This document shows, piece by piece, positions 1-8,493 of a stretch of DNA of 32,313 nt. This DNA is from an uncultured Bacteroidota bacterium (GTDB taxonomy: Bacteria; Bacteroidota; Bacteroidia; JABEUT01), in the NCBI GenBank assembly GCA_903916255.1, contig CAIWVW010000071.1:1-32313 (forward strand). Reading direction: 5' to 3'. Numbering within the stretch: position 1 is the first letter of the stretch; each line of letters begins with the position of its first letter. The notes under the pieces were generated by a model, which saw only the letters and a program-made list of their open reading frames with translations, was not told the origin of the DNA and did no database searches. The translations under genes were made by a program, and so were the position numbers.

Positions 1-30
1 GGCATGACACCTGTAATCACCTTAAAGTAA

Positions 31-71
31 AGGGGAAGGAGGGGGCGGCAAAGCCGCCCCCTCCTTCCCCT
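31..71. repeat. Perfect 19-bp GC-rich inverted repeat
   Basis: Arms 31-49 and 53-71 are exactly complementary around a 3-base AAA loop; the stem is made of G/A-rich and C/T-rich blocks. There is no clear T-run on either side, so it is an incomplete match to an intrinsic terminator. It could stop or protect a transcript arriving from outside the window. Function is inferred only from shape. Confidence 0.6.
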
Positions 72-95
72 CACTCATTAAAAATGGATTCTGTC

Positions 96-116
96 ATGCC
101 GAACTTGTTTCGGCAT
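96..116. repeat. REP-like palindrome, copy 1 (family ATGCCGAA-N5-TTCGGCAT)
   Basis: ATGCCGAA (96-103) and TTCGGCAT (109-116) flank the 5-base spacer CTTGT. The same palindrome occurs in the other orientation at 17422-17446 and 19641-19663. The first bases of the window (GGCATGACA) match the outer flank of this copy on the opposite strand, so the window probably starts inside a fourth copy. A dispersed intergenic repeat; no transposase is linked to it here. Confidence 0.7.
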
Positions 117-132
117 CTGTCCTATTTTTACG

Positions 133-144
133 CCCCCCCCCCCC
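133..144. repeat. Poly-C run (12 C)
   Basis: Twelve consecutive C bases between the palindrome and the end of the GIY-YIG pseudogene. Such runs slip during replication. It is intergenic, so any effect would be on transcription or RNA ends. It may also be a weak point for sequencing accuracy. Confidence 0.8.
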
Positions 145-179
145 GGACGATTCATTGAGGCGGGCTATTTCAGCACAAG

Positions 180-497
180 TTATTTAATTTGTCCTTTCGT
201 AAACCAATCATGAGCCAAATCTTTCATTTCCGGGTTTTCTTCTTTTATTAAATTAATCTTCCAATCCCGGTGCCAATTTTTTAATCTTTTCTACCGAATA
301 ATCGCATTATTTATGTCATCAAATTTCTCATAATATACTAAGCATTTCAAGTTGTATTTTGAAGTAAAAGCTGAACCTGACCCCTCTTTATGTTCCAATA
401 CCCTTCTTTTAATATTGTTGGTTACTCCAATATAAAATATACTATGACTTTCATTGCTCATAATATAAACGTAAAAAGTAGGATATGGCATTCTCAT
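180..497 (-). pseudogene. YhbQ-like GIY-YIG nuclease gene with an in-frame amber codon
   Basis: From ATG at 497 the frame encodes a GIY-YIG domain of the small COG2827/YhbQ type: Tyr-Val-Tyr-Ile near the start, then FYIGVTNNIKRR with the conserved YIG and Arg. It stops at TAG (291-293) after 68 codons. Reading past that codon, the same frame continues with KRLKNWHRDWKINLIKEENP and ends at TAA (180-182), the usual C-terminus of this family at the usual total length of about 105 residues. The stop replaces a Glu codon (GAG to TAG by one change) in the family's Arg-Glu-Lys motif, probably the metal-binding Glu of the fold. TAG is a normal stop for neighbouring genes, so recoding is unlikely. The 68-residue product would lack the C-terminal third. 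A sequencing error cannot be excluded. Confidence 0.85.
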
Positions 498-581
498 TGC
501 ATAGCAAATTTACTGATTTTTGCTAAACCAAATTCTCCGATTGAAGGCGAACCTCAGCGGTAATTGATGAATCCATCCACC

Positions 582-3527
582 CTACCCCTTACTCCCTGCA
601 CCTTTTGTATTATCGAAAGGTGGATGCGTACCTGATGTTTTATACTTTTTGATATTCAACTGTAGGTTCAGCATAAAATAACGCCTTAACACTACCGTTT
701 GGCTATCCTGAATATAGGTATCGGTAACGGTGCGGGTAATGCTGGTATTCTGGTTGAGAATATCATTCGCACTGATAGATACCTGCAACATTTTATCTTT
801 CAAAAATTTGTATCCTAAAGAGCCGTTCCAAAGATAAATAGCCTGGTTATAAGTCTGCGCCAAACCTGCATAAGAGGTCTCACTAAGGCTGGTATTAACT
901 ATTAACGCTTTGAAAAATATCAGGTTTATTTTACCCATCGCAACACCTGTATAATAATTGCCATTCTCCTGATTTTGCAGGGTATTGGTAACAGTGCTGT
1001 AGTTTGCCGTATAGGATAAAGTATAGTCTACATTCTCGCTGATATTGCTGCTCAATACCAAGCCTTCACTATACGTGTAATTGGAAGAATAATTGGCTAC
1101 CTCGTTTATTAATGCAGGCGTGCGGGTATATACAAATCCTGAATTCAGATTCAGGTTAACTTTCAAGGGGCGAATAAGCCAGCCGTAGGTAATAAATGCT
1201 TTTCCGTTCCAGTAGCCTTGCAGGTTTACCGGCATTGAAAGTTGCGAGCCTTTATATAACGTAGTTCCGTTTGAAAGCACCGAATCTCCTAAAGGAATAT
1301 ACGACGCATTACCAATGTAGTTTTGAATATAATTGGCATACATGTACACTAAAAAAGTGGTGGCCTTACTGCTGTTGGTGGCTCCGTATCTGGCTATCAG
1401 GCTCTGCTCGAAATCCTCCTTCAATTGCGGGTTGCCCGTATTCAGCAACAGCGGATTGGTATTATTCACCACATTTTGCAACTGCGAAATAGTGGGCGGC
1501 GTAACATTGCTTCTGTACATTAAACGCAGGTTTTTACTTTGCGAAAACTTGTAATTAAAAATGATGCGCGGAAGCACACTTATGTAATTACGCTGCACAG
1601 CCGGCAAATCGCTAACAGGGTATTGCTCTTGCGCAATAAGCGTGGCGTACTGCGGATTTACGCTTGCCATTATATAATACTTCTTCCCATGATTGAGGCG
1701 GTAGCTTATCCCTACTGAATTGGTAATGTAGGTATTCTGATATTGATTGGAAAGGGCCGTATCCGGCAGGGTGTACCATTCGGAAGCAGAGTCATAGTCA
1801 TACGTTCGCTTGCTGGTGTTATTGATATTCACCGAAGGATTGTAATTAAATTGGAACAAACTATTGCTGTCGACAGGTTCGGTATAAGAAAGGTTCGAGC
1901 CGAATGTGTAGCCTGTGGTAGGTTGGCTGTATTGCTGGTTAATCAGCGTAGTTGTTATATTAGTAGTTGCAGTATCCCTAACATAATATTGGTCAAGCGC
2001 CATAAGTCCGCCGGGTGTGCTTTTATTATTGTCATCAAAGCTCACATTCCATGATATGGTGCGGAAACGCTTGTGGAATTTATGCATATATAAAATATTG
2101 CCCGAATAATCATACCCCCTGCTGCTCGATGAGGTATTTGTATTAGATAAACTTTGAACCATATCGCTCAAAAAGTCTGTTTCATTCGCATCCGATGAGG
2201 CATGTGTCTGCTGTATAGTTCCTTTCAGAATTACATACACAGCGTTATTGGTATCCACATTCCATTCCAGCCTGGTGTTTATGCGGCTGTTATAATTTGT
2301 ACTTCCCGAACCGGAATTCTGGTTATAAATATTGCTGCTTTCTTCTCCGCTGGTATATGCAGTGGAAGATGTGGTAGTATTTGTATTAACCGCATTATTG
2401 AAAAAATAACTGGCCGTAAGTTTTACCCTGTTTTTATTCCAGGCATCGCTATAGTTCATTCCAAAGGAATTGGTAGTAGTTATACCACCCTGCGAGCCTA
2501 CCAGATAATTCCCCGCACCTCTTGTCAATCCGCTTCCGGTGGAAGAAATATTGCTGCCGCCTCCTCCGCCATAACTTCCCCCGCCCCCGCCATGCGAACC
2601 GCCACCGGAACCACCTCTGCCCTGCCCGCCGCCGCCATTGCCACTTCCACCAAGCATACCCAAAATATCTTCGGTGGCAAAGTTTTGCTGGTTCACATTA
2701 TTGGCAAGCCCGATAATAGAAAAACGGCTGGCTCCGTTGAAAAAATTCATGTTGCCGCCCGCCAAGTAGCGTTCGTCGGTGCCATATCCTCCATAAATCT
2801 TCCCAAATGTGCCATTGCGGCGGTTGCGTTTGGTTACAATATTGATTGTCTTTTGAGTATTACCGTCATCAAAGCCTGTAAACTGTGCCTGGTCGCTGAG
2901 TTTATCGAATACCTGTATCTTGTCTATTACTTCAGCAGGAAGGTTTTTCAGCGCAACCATCGGGTCGTCGCCAAAAAAAGGCGTTCCATCTACCAGCACC
3001 TGTGTTACCTGTTCACCGTTAACAGTCACCGCTCCGTTTTGCGATGATATGCCCGGCATTTTATTCACCAAATCTTCGGCGGTGGCATCGGGTTGGGTTT
3101 TAAAAGCGTCGGCACTGTATTCGGTGGTATCTTCTTTTTGCTGAACCGGCACTACTCCATTCACCGTAATCCCTTTCAGGTTGTTCGCGGCAAATTTCAT
3201 TTTCAACGCACCCATATTAATATCCTTAGCCGATTGCGCCAAACGGATATTAAAATCGGCATAGCCGAGAAAGGTGCCTCTGAGCCTGTAGCGGGATGGT
3301 GCAAGGTTTTCAAAAACAAAATTGCCGTTGTTGTCGGTAGATGTGGCAAACTGCTTGGTGCTGTCGGGAGTATATATAAGTACAACCACACCGGGTAAAG
3401 GTGTTTTATCGGAATCGCTGATAAACTTACCCGATATTTTTATGGGTTGAGGGCTTGTCGTTTGCGCCTTTAGGTTTCCCATAAAAAGCACCACCGCAAA
3501 AACAAGGATATGTATAACTGCCCTCAA
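582..3527 (-). CDS. Outer-membrane beta-barrel protein with carboxypeptidase-regulatory N-domain (TonB-receptor-like)
   Basis: A 981-residue exported protein. A signal peptide ends near residue 22 (LKAQ). Residues about 30-95 form a carboxypeptidase-regulatory-like beta-sandwich (PLPGVVVL...NNGNFVFENLAP). Residues about 110-235 are a plug-like region (EDLVNKMPGI, VLVDGTPFFGDDP). The rest is a long Ser/Thr/Asn/Tyr-rich barrel of the OMP_b-brl_3 type. The family sits in the outer membrane; no substrate can be read from sequence. Residues about 292-326 are an unusual Gly/Ser/His tract early in the barrel, probably a surface loop. The start is TTG at 3525-3527, 19 bases after the upstream lipoprotein gene; the only nearby ATG is out of frame and stops at once. 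The two genes are probably co-transcribed. No C-terminal T9SS domain is seen. Confidence 0.85.
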   Translation of the reverse strand: MRAVIHILVFAVVLFMGNLKAQTTSPQPIKISGKFISDSDKTPLPGVVVLIYTPDSTKQFATSTDNNGNFVFENLAPSRYRLRGTFLGYADFNIRLAQSAKDINMGALKMKFAANNLKGITVNGVVPVQQKEDTTEYSADAFKTQPDATAEDLVNKMPGISSQNGAVTVNGEQVTQVLVDGTPFFGDDPMVALKNLPAEVIDKIQVFDKLSDQAQFTGFDDGNTQKTINIVTKRNRRNGTFGKIYGGYGTDERYLAGGNMNFFNGASRFSIIGLANNVNQQNFATEDILGMLGGSGNGGGGQGRGGSGGGSHGGGGGSYGGGGGSNISSTGSGLTRGAGNYLVGSQGGITTTNSFGMNYSDAWNKNRVKLTASYFFNNAVNTNTTTSSTAYTSGEESSNIYNQNSGSGSTNYNSRINTRLEWNVDTNNAVYVILKGTIQQTHASSDANETDFLSDMVQSLSNTNTSSSSRGYDYSGNILYMHKFHKRFRTISWNVSFDDNNKSTPGGLMALDQYYVRDTATTNITTTLINQQYSQPTTGYTFGSNLSYTEPVDSNSLFQFNYNPSVNINNTSKRTYDYDSASEWYTLPDTALSNQYQNTYITNSVGISYRLNHGKKYYIMASVNPQYATLIAQEQYPVSDLPAVQRNYISVLPRIIFNYKFSQSKNLRLMYRSNVTPPTISQLQNVVNNTNPLLLNTGNPQLKEDFEQSLIARYGATNSSKATTFLVYMYANYIQNYIGNASYIPLGDSVLSNGTTLYKGSQLSMPVNLQGYWNGKAFITYGWLIRPLKVNLNLNSGFVYTRTPALINEVANYSSNYTYSEGLVLSSNISENVDYTLSYTANYSTVTNTLQNQENGNYYTGVAMGKINLIFFKALIVNTSLSETSYAGLAQTYNQAIYLWNGSLGYKFLKDKMLQVSISANDILNQNTSITRTVTDTYIQDSQTVVLRRYFMLNLQLNIKKYKTSGTHPPFDNTKGAGSKG

Positions 3528-3546
3528 ACCATTTTGAATTAAAAAA

Positions 3547-4428
3547 TCACATGTGCCCTGCCCCGGTTACCAGGCGCAACTTAATATATGCAATAAGCGA
3601 TTCGGTACTTGAACCGCCACCGCCGCCGCCGCCATGGCGTCCACCACCTGCGCCGCCATGCATTCCGCCGCCGCCGCCGCCTGCGGCACCCATGGCCTGT
3701 GGAGTACCCATATTGCCGGGACCTCCGCCACCCTGGTCGCCCCCGCCGCCATAGGATTTACCTGTGACCGACACCACAAAAGAAATTCCCAATACCATGC
3801 TGGAATCGGCTGCCGGGCGCAAACTTTTATAGAGTGCTTTTATAGGAATAGCAGCTTCGTAAATCATAATATGATTGGTATCCCAGTTTAAATAGGCATT
3901 AATGCCATAGAGGTTGGGCATATCTGCCGTTCCGTTAATACCGCCCGGAAACCCGGTTATTTTCATTTGCTTGCTGGCGGTTGAATATTGCTTATGAAGC
4001 CCAAACGCAGCCGTGGACGGGTCCTGTAAAGGTTCTTTTTCGTCTGAAGCATCCTTACCTTCGCCCCTGCGCTGTATAACAGGAAATTGGATTCCCATTT
4101 CTTTTCTTTTCCCGCCGGTGGTATCTATAAATATCTGCAATCCGTTGCGTATAATTCCTTTCTGAGTTTCCGTTTCTGTGGCGCGTATGCAGAAATAGAG
4201 ATTGGTTCCGTCATTCGAAATGGAGAAATTCAATTTCGATTTATCGTCGTAATAATCGAGCGGTATTTTCCATTCATTGGCTTTGCCATCGATGGTAACA
4301 GGTTTGCTTTGCCACATGCTGGAATATACCAGCGGCGAGGAACAGCCAGCAAACAGAGCTGCCGCAGCCGTTGCTGAAATACTAATTCTTTTTAATACGT
4401 TTCCGGTTTCCGGTAGTTTAAAATTCAT
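3547..4428 (-). CDS. CBM9-like lipoprotein with Gly/His-rich C-terminal tract
   Basis: A 293-residue protein with a lipoprotein signal: basic start, hydrophobic Ala-rich stretch and lipobox LFAGC, with Cys29 as the predicted lipidated residue. Residues about 40-220 resemble the carbohydrate-binding family 9-like sandwich (VTIDGKANEW, NLYFCIRATE, GLQIFIDTTGGKR, YEAAIPIKAL). In Bacteroidota this fold is often found in envelope proteins without proven sugar binding. Residues about 226-274 are almost entirely Gly with His, Met and Ser. It is first in a two-gene unit with the outer-membrane barrel gene downstream and is divergent from 4587. The shared Gly tracts suggest that the two products work together at the envelope; that is inference. 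Confidence 0.75.
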   Translation of the reverse strand: MNFKLPETGNVLKRISISATAAAALFAGCSSPLVYSSMWQSKPVTIDGKANEWKIPLDYYDDKSKLNFSISNDGTNLYFCIRATETETQKGIIRNGLQIFIDTTGGKRKEMGIQFPVIQRRGEGKDASDEKEPLQDPSTAAFGLHKQYSTASKQMKITGFPGGINGTADMPNLYGINAYLNWDTNHIMIYEAAIPIKALYKSLRPAADSSMVLGISFVVSVTGKSYGGGGDQGGGGPGNMGTPQAMGAAGGGGGGMHGGAGGGRHGGGGGGGSSTESLIAYIKLRLVTGAGHM

Positions 4429-4549
4429 ACATACTGATAATAGGGGGCGTTGATTTACTTTAGACGATAATTGTTTTTATATCCTTCCGTAAGAGAAAGA
4501 CGGTGCAAAGGTTACGAATTTCCGCGTCGTCTAATCTTAAACTTTAGGC

Positions 4550-4557
4550 TAATTTTG
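4550..4557 (+). promoter_or_regulatory. -7 element TAATTTTG upstream of the 4587 gene
   Basis: Matches the Bacteroidota TAnnTTTG consensus and lies 29 bases before the ATG at 4587. No convincing -33 TTG box is seen at the expected distance. Confidence 0.45.
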
Positions 4558-4586
4558 CAGTCATACAGTCAACAAAAACAAAACCT

Positions 4587-5471
4587 ATGAATATTTTGAA
4601 GAGAAAAGCCGGTATGTTAATATTGTTCAGCGCGTTTGTTTGCGCCTGCTCAATAACTTCGGCACAGGATTATTACGGAGGAGGTGGCGGCTCATGGAGA
4701 AGAAAACCAGCTAACGACCAACCACCGCCAAAAGATGCCAAACAAAATTCAGAGCCCAGCGGTTACACTTCTATTAATATTGGACTGGCCGACCCGGTTG
4801 GCAGTTTTGCCAATTCGTTCGGGGCGGGTTACGGAGGCTATGCTTTGTCGGGGTTGGGTTATCACTTCGCTTTTGCCATACCGATTAGCCATTCCAATTT
4901 CGGGCTGGCCTTTATGTTTGGCGGCTATAATAACCAATATGACCTGAACAATTATGTTAACTATCTGGCCAATACCAATCCTTATCCCAATTCAATAGAA
5001 TATGGAAATGTATCGGGCGGCGTTAATAATGTATATTCCGAAAGCAGCATTTTAGGCGGATTATATGTTACCTATCCTATAGGAAGGCTTTCCATCGATG
5101 GCCGGTTAATGGCCGGCGTGCTTTTGAACAGCCTGCCCGAGCAAGCCTACGGAACCGTTGATTCAGCCAACAACCAAACGGTGTATGATTTGCAGACTAC
5201 CTACCCTACATCTTTTGCCGTTGATGCCGGAATAGGCCTGCGCTGTTTTATTGCACGCCTTGGAAGAAGGCAGCTTTGCGCTATGGTGAATGTTGATTAC
5301 CTTTACTCCAACGTATCATACACTACCACCCAAGTGGTGGATTATACGCCCTCTGCAAATAACCCGTATGGTAATTATTACGAATCTTACAATACCATTT
5401 CCGGACACCTTCCTATTTCCTTATTGAATATCACCTTTGGGCTGGGCTACCAGTTTGGCGGCGACGAATAG
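4587..5471 (+). CDS. Exported outer-membrane beta-barrel-like protein
   Basis: A 294-residue protein of unknown function. The N-terminus is a signal peptide ending around SITSAQ (residue 27); a Cys pair nearby (CAC) is a weak lipobox alternative. A short Gly run (YYGGGGGSW) and a Pro/Lys linker follow. From about residue 60 the sequence alternates polar and aromatic residues and ends NITFGLGYQFGGDE, typical of a small porin-like barrel. It is divergent from the CBM9-like lipoprotein/barrel unit and shares the unusual poly-Gly feature with it. A strong bidirectional terminator follows. Localisation is an inference from composition. Confidence 0.75.
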   Translation: MNILKRKAGMLILFSAFVCACSITSAQDYYGGGGGSWRRKPANDQPPPKDAKQNSEPSGYTSINIGLADPVGSFANSFGAGYGGYALSGLGYHFAFAIPISHSNFGLAFMFGGYNNQYDLNNYVNYLANTNPYPNSIEYGNVSGGVNNVYSESSILGGLYVTYPIGRLSIDGRLMAGVLLNSLPEQAYGTVDSANNQTVYDLQTTYPTSFAVDAGIGLRCFIARLGRRQLCAMVNVDYLYSNVSYTTTQVVDYTPSANNPYGNYYESYNTISGHLPISLLNITFGLGYQFGGDE

Positions 5472-5493
5472 TTTTGGTAATTCATACACACTA

Positions 5494-5525
5494 AAAAAGG
5501 GAGGGTACTTCTACCCTCCCTTTTT
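5494..5525. terminator. Bidirectional intrinsic terminator
   Basis: Perfect 14-bp stem (5494-5507 with 5512-5525) around a CTTC loop, with A-runs on one side and T-runs on the other. It lies between the convergent genes ending at 5471(+) and 5589(-) and can serve both. Confidence 0.85.
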
Positions 5526-5588
5526 AGTTTACAGTTACAAAGTAAAATTCAATCTTTCTACTTTATAAACTTTACAAACTTTTAACGC

Positions 5589-8417
5589 TTACTGTGTTTT
5601 CACAATTTTCTTAGCTGTTACTGAACTTCCATCGCGGTTTTGAATCCTTACCAGGTAAACTCCATTCGCCTTGGTAGAAATATCAAACTGAATGGTTGGC
5701 TGGTCGGCAACTACGCTTGCTATTGGTTGTCCGAGGTAATCATACACTACTATAACCTGTCCGCGAATTACGCCGGAAACAGTAAAGTTTCCGTTGTTCG
5801 GGTCAGGATATATGCTTATAGATGAAGCATTGCTTACTTCTTCAATTGCAGTAATAGTTACACAAGCGCTTGTTGAACAACCATTGGCATCGGTTACCGT
5901 GCAGCAGTAGTTTCCGTTGCATTGGCCTTTAAGCGTGTCAGTAGTTTCACCGCCCGGGCTCCATGAATAGGTATAGGCAGATGTTCCGCCGCTTGCAGTT
6001 ACCCAGGCTTGCCCATCGCATAGCCCTCCGCTGTCTGCGTTCATTGTAAAACCTTGTACCAGCGACAGTGCAGCAGGTGCCGTAATAGTAACACCGGCTG
6101 TACTTGAGCATCCGCTATTATCAGTAACAGTTACCGTATAGTTTCCGGCAGAAAGTCCGGATACAGTGTTATTAGTGCTGCCACCCGTCCAAGAATAGGT
6201 ATAAGGCGAGGTTCCGCCACCCGCTGTAACGCTCGCACTTCCGGTTGAAGCACATTCCGTTGCATTGGCAGTTACTGATGCGGTTAAAGAAACTACCATT
6301 GGCGCTGTGATGGTTATACCGGCCGTTGCATTGCAACCCTGGTTGTCCGTAACAGTTACCGTATAATTTCCGGCAGAAAGCCCGGTAGCATTAGCGGTAG
6401 TACTGCCACTTGTCCACGAATAGGTGTAAGGTGACGAACCACCGCTTGGCGCAGAAGTTGCACTTCCGTTAGAAGAGCATCCGGTTGCATTTGCTGTTAC
6501 GCTTGCATTCGCGGCCAACTGGGCAGGAGCCGTAATGGTTATGCTGCCTGTAGCGCTGCACCCCTGGTTATCAGTAACCGTTACCGTATAGTTTCCGGCA
6601 GAAAGCCCGGTAGCGTTCGCAATGGTACTTCCGCTCGTCCATGAATAGGTGTATGGCGAGGTTCCACCGCTTGGCGCAGAAGTTGCACTTCCGGTAGAAG
6701 CGCATCCGGTTGCATTTGAAGTTACGCTTGCATTCGCGGCCAACTGGACCGGAGCTGTTATAGTTACGCTGCCTGTAGCGCTGCATCCCTGGTTATCAGT
6801 AACCGTTACCGTATAGTTTCCGGCAGAAAGCCCGGTAGCGTTCGCAATGGTACTTCCACTCGTCCATGAATAGGTGTATGGCGAGGTTCCACCGCCTGGC
6901 GCAGCAGTTGCACTTCCGGTGGAAGCGCAGCCAGACGCATTAGCAGTAACGCTGGCATTGGCCAGTAACTGGGCCGGAGCCGTGATAGTTACACTGGCAG
7001 TACCTGCACACCCGTTGTTATCATGTACGGTTATTGTATAGTTTCCGGCAGAAAGCCCTGTTGCAGTAGTAGTAGTGCTTCCGCTTGTCCATGTATACGT
7101 GTAAGGCGTTGTACCCCCGCTGGCTGATGCCGATGCACTGCCGATATTAGAGCAGGCGGTTGCATTTGCCGTTACAGTGGCTGTGGCTGCAACAACAGGC
7201 GGAGCCGTAATTGTTACACTGGAAGTAGCCGTACATCCGTTATGGTCTGTAACAGTTACGGTATAGCCGCCGGCAGAAAGCCCGGTAGCTGAAGTAGTAG
7301 TACTTCCACTCGTCCATGAATACGTGTAAGCTGCAGTTCCGCCGCTGGCGGTAACAGTTGCACTGCCGTTCGAATTACATCCCGTTGCATTAGCCGTTAC
7401 GGTGGCTGTGGCTATAAGTACCGGAGGTGCAGTAATAGTAACCGACATGGTAGAGGAACATCCATGGTTATCGGTAACAGTTACCGTATAAATGCCTGCC
7501 GATAATCCGGTTGCATTTGCCGTTGTTTGTCCGCTAGGGTTCCATGCGTATGTGTATGCGCTTACGCCTCCATATACAGTTACCGTAGCCGAACCGGCGC
7601 TGCTTCCACCGCACAGATTATTGGTAGAAACCATTTTCAAAGGCAATGGATTCAGGTTATCCCATAAGGCCCATGAACGGTACATATCAACTGCAGGCAC
7701 AGGCCCTGTCTGCACAGCTCCTACGTTGCCAACAATAGCATCAGTACATCCATACCCGAACCAATCGCTCCAGGTATTGGTACCTGAATTGTACCTTTCG
7801 GCCATCAGGTGAGCCTGGTTAAGCACATTTGGCGAAGCTACCTCCGAATTACCCGTTCCACTGATATAGGAAAACGTAATGTTTCCCGCAGCAGGCTTGG
7901 TGCTGTATCCGGTGTTGGCATCAATTACATACGCCCTGTCTACAACATTATACGAATTATCTGCATTACTCGGGCTTCCCGGCGTAATAAAAGCATTCAT
8001 ATTTGCCACATCCGATTGCGGACCGCTTAATGAAGTTACACCGAGCTCGTTATCGGCTACAGTATGGTAGGTAGAGAATTTTACAACTCCGCTGCCGGTT
8101 CCTGCCGTACTTATGTCGAGTGTTACAGGTAAGTACTGTGCATTGGAATAGCCAAAGGGAACCGTATAGTTTCCCGTATTGGTTCCAATGTTCCAGTCTA
8201 CCTGGTTAAACTCATTTTCTGAAATAATCCAACCCGTTCCTGTCCTGGTAATCGCCGCTGGTGCGGGATTAGTCAAAACCAGCGAAGTTGGGTTGGCTGC
8301 GCTGCCTCCTGTCATCACCACATCGTATGACCCTGTCATAACTAATTGTGCTGATGCTTTATGAGGCAGCATCCCGATAAGTATCGGGGCTATTATAAGA
8401 CCTATATACTTTTTCAC
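5589..8417 (-). CDS. Secreted SprB-repeat protein with T9SS C-terminal sorting domain
   Basis: A 942-residue cell-surface or secreted protein. The start is GTG at 8415-8417, followed by a signal peptide ending HKASAQ (residue 24). Residues 25-260 are a unique N-terminal domain. Residues about 261-862 are eight SprB-type repeats of about 75 residues, each with PYTYSWTSGS, TGLSAGNYTVTVTDNQGC and an ITAP end. The last about 75 residues form a Por_Secre_tail sorting domain (IYPDPNNGNFTVSG, GVYLVRI, ending IVKTQ); YPDP replaces the usual YPNP. Such domains direct export through the type IX system and are then cleaved or attached. SprB itself is a gliding adhesin, but repeat content alone does not prove gliding. 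No T9SS machinery genes are in the window. Confidence 0.9.
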   Translation of the reverse strand: MKKYIGLIIAPILIGMLPHKASAQLVMTGSYDVVMTGGSAANPTSLVLTNPAPAAITRTGTGWIISENEFNQVDWNIGTNTGNYTVPFGYSNAQYLPVTLDISTAGTGSGVVKFSTYHTVADNELGVTSLSGPQSDVANMNAFITPGSPSNADNSYNVVDRAYVIDANTGYSTKPAAGNITFSYISGTGNSEVASPNVLNQAHLMAERYNSGTNTWSDWFGYGCTDAIVGNVGAVQTGPVPAVDMYRSWALWDNLNPLPLKMVSTNNLCGGSSAGSATVTVYGGVSAYTYAWNPSGQTTANATGLSAGIYTVTVTDNHGCSSTMSVTITAPPVLIATATVTANATGCNSNGSATVTASGGTAAYTYSWTSGSTTTSATGLSAGGYTVTVTDHNGCTATSSVTITAPPVVAATATVTANATACSNIGSASASASGGTTPYTYTWTSGSTTTTATGLSAGNYTITVHDNNGCAGTASVTITAPAQLLANASVTANASGCASTGSATAAPGGGTSPYTYSWTSGSTIANATGLSAGNYTVTVTDNQGCSATGSVTITAPVQLAANASVTSNATGCASTGSATSAPSGGTSPYTYSWTSGSTIANATGLSAGNYTVTVTDNQGCSATGSITITAPAQLAANASVTANATGCSSNGSATSAPSGGSSPYTYSWTSGSTTANATGLSAGNYTVTVTDNQGCNATAGITITAPMVVSLTASVTANATECASTGSASVTAGGGTSPYTYSWTGGSTNNTVSGLSAGNYTVTVTDNSGCSSTAGVTITAPAALSLVQGFTMNADSGGLCDGQAWVTASGGTSAYTYSWSPGGETTDTLKGQCNGNYCCTVTDANGCSTSACVTITAIEEVSNASSISIYPDPNNGNFTVSGVIRGQVIVVYDYLGQPIASVVADQPTIQFDISTKANGVYLVRIQNRDGSSVTAKKIVKTQ
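5831..7637 (-). repeat. Eight tandem coding repeats with a 225-bp period
   Basis: The ITAP-encoding segment recurs every 225 bases (for example near 6081, 6306, 6531, 6756, 6981, 7206 and 7431), exactly 75 codons. The central copies (about 6310-6985) are nearly identical in DNA, while the outer copies have diverged. This pattern suggests recent unequal recombination or gene conversion in the middle of the array. Confidence 0.9.
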
Positions 8418-8493
8418 GTTGTTTGTGTTTTAGATTGAAATTAATTTTTGTTCCTTTCCCCCGGTTGCCGGGAGGTTTCTAATTTCGAACCTA

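Noticed and set aside
2202-3047. 281-codon + strand frame
   Set aside because: It lies wholly opposite the outer-membrane barrel gene, with low-complexity Ala/Thr/Ser composition from the complement of Gly codons.
3551-3754. Poly-Pro + strand frame
   Set aside because: It is the complement of the poly-Gly tract of the CBM9-like lipoprotein.
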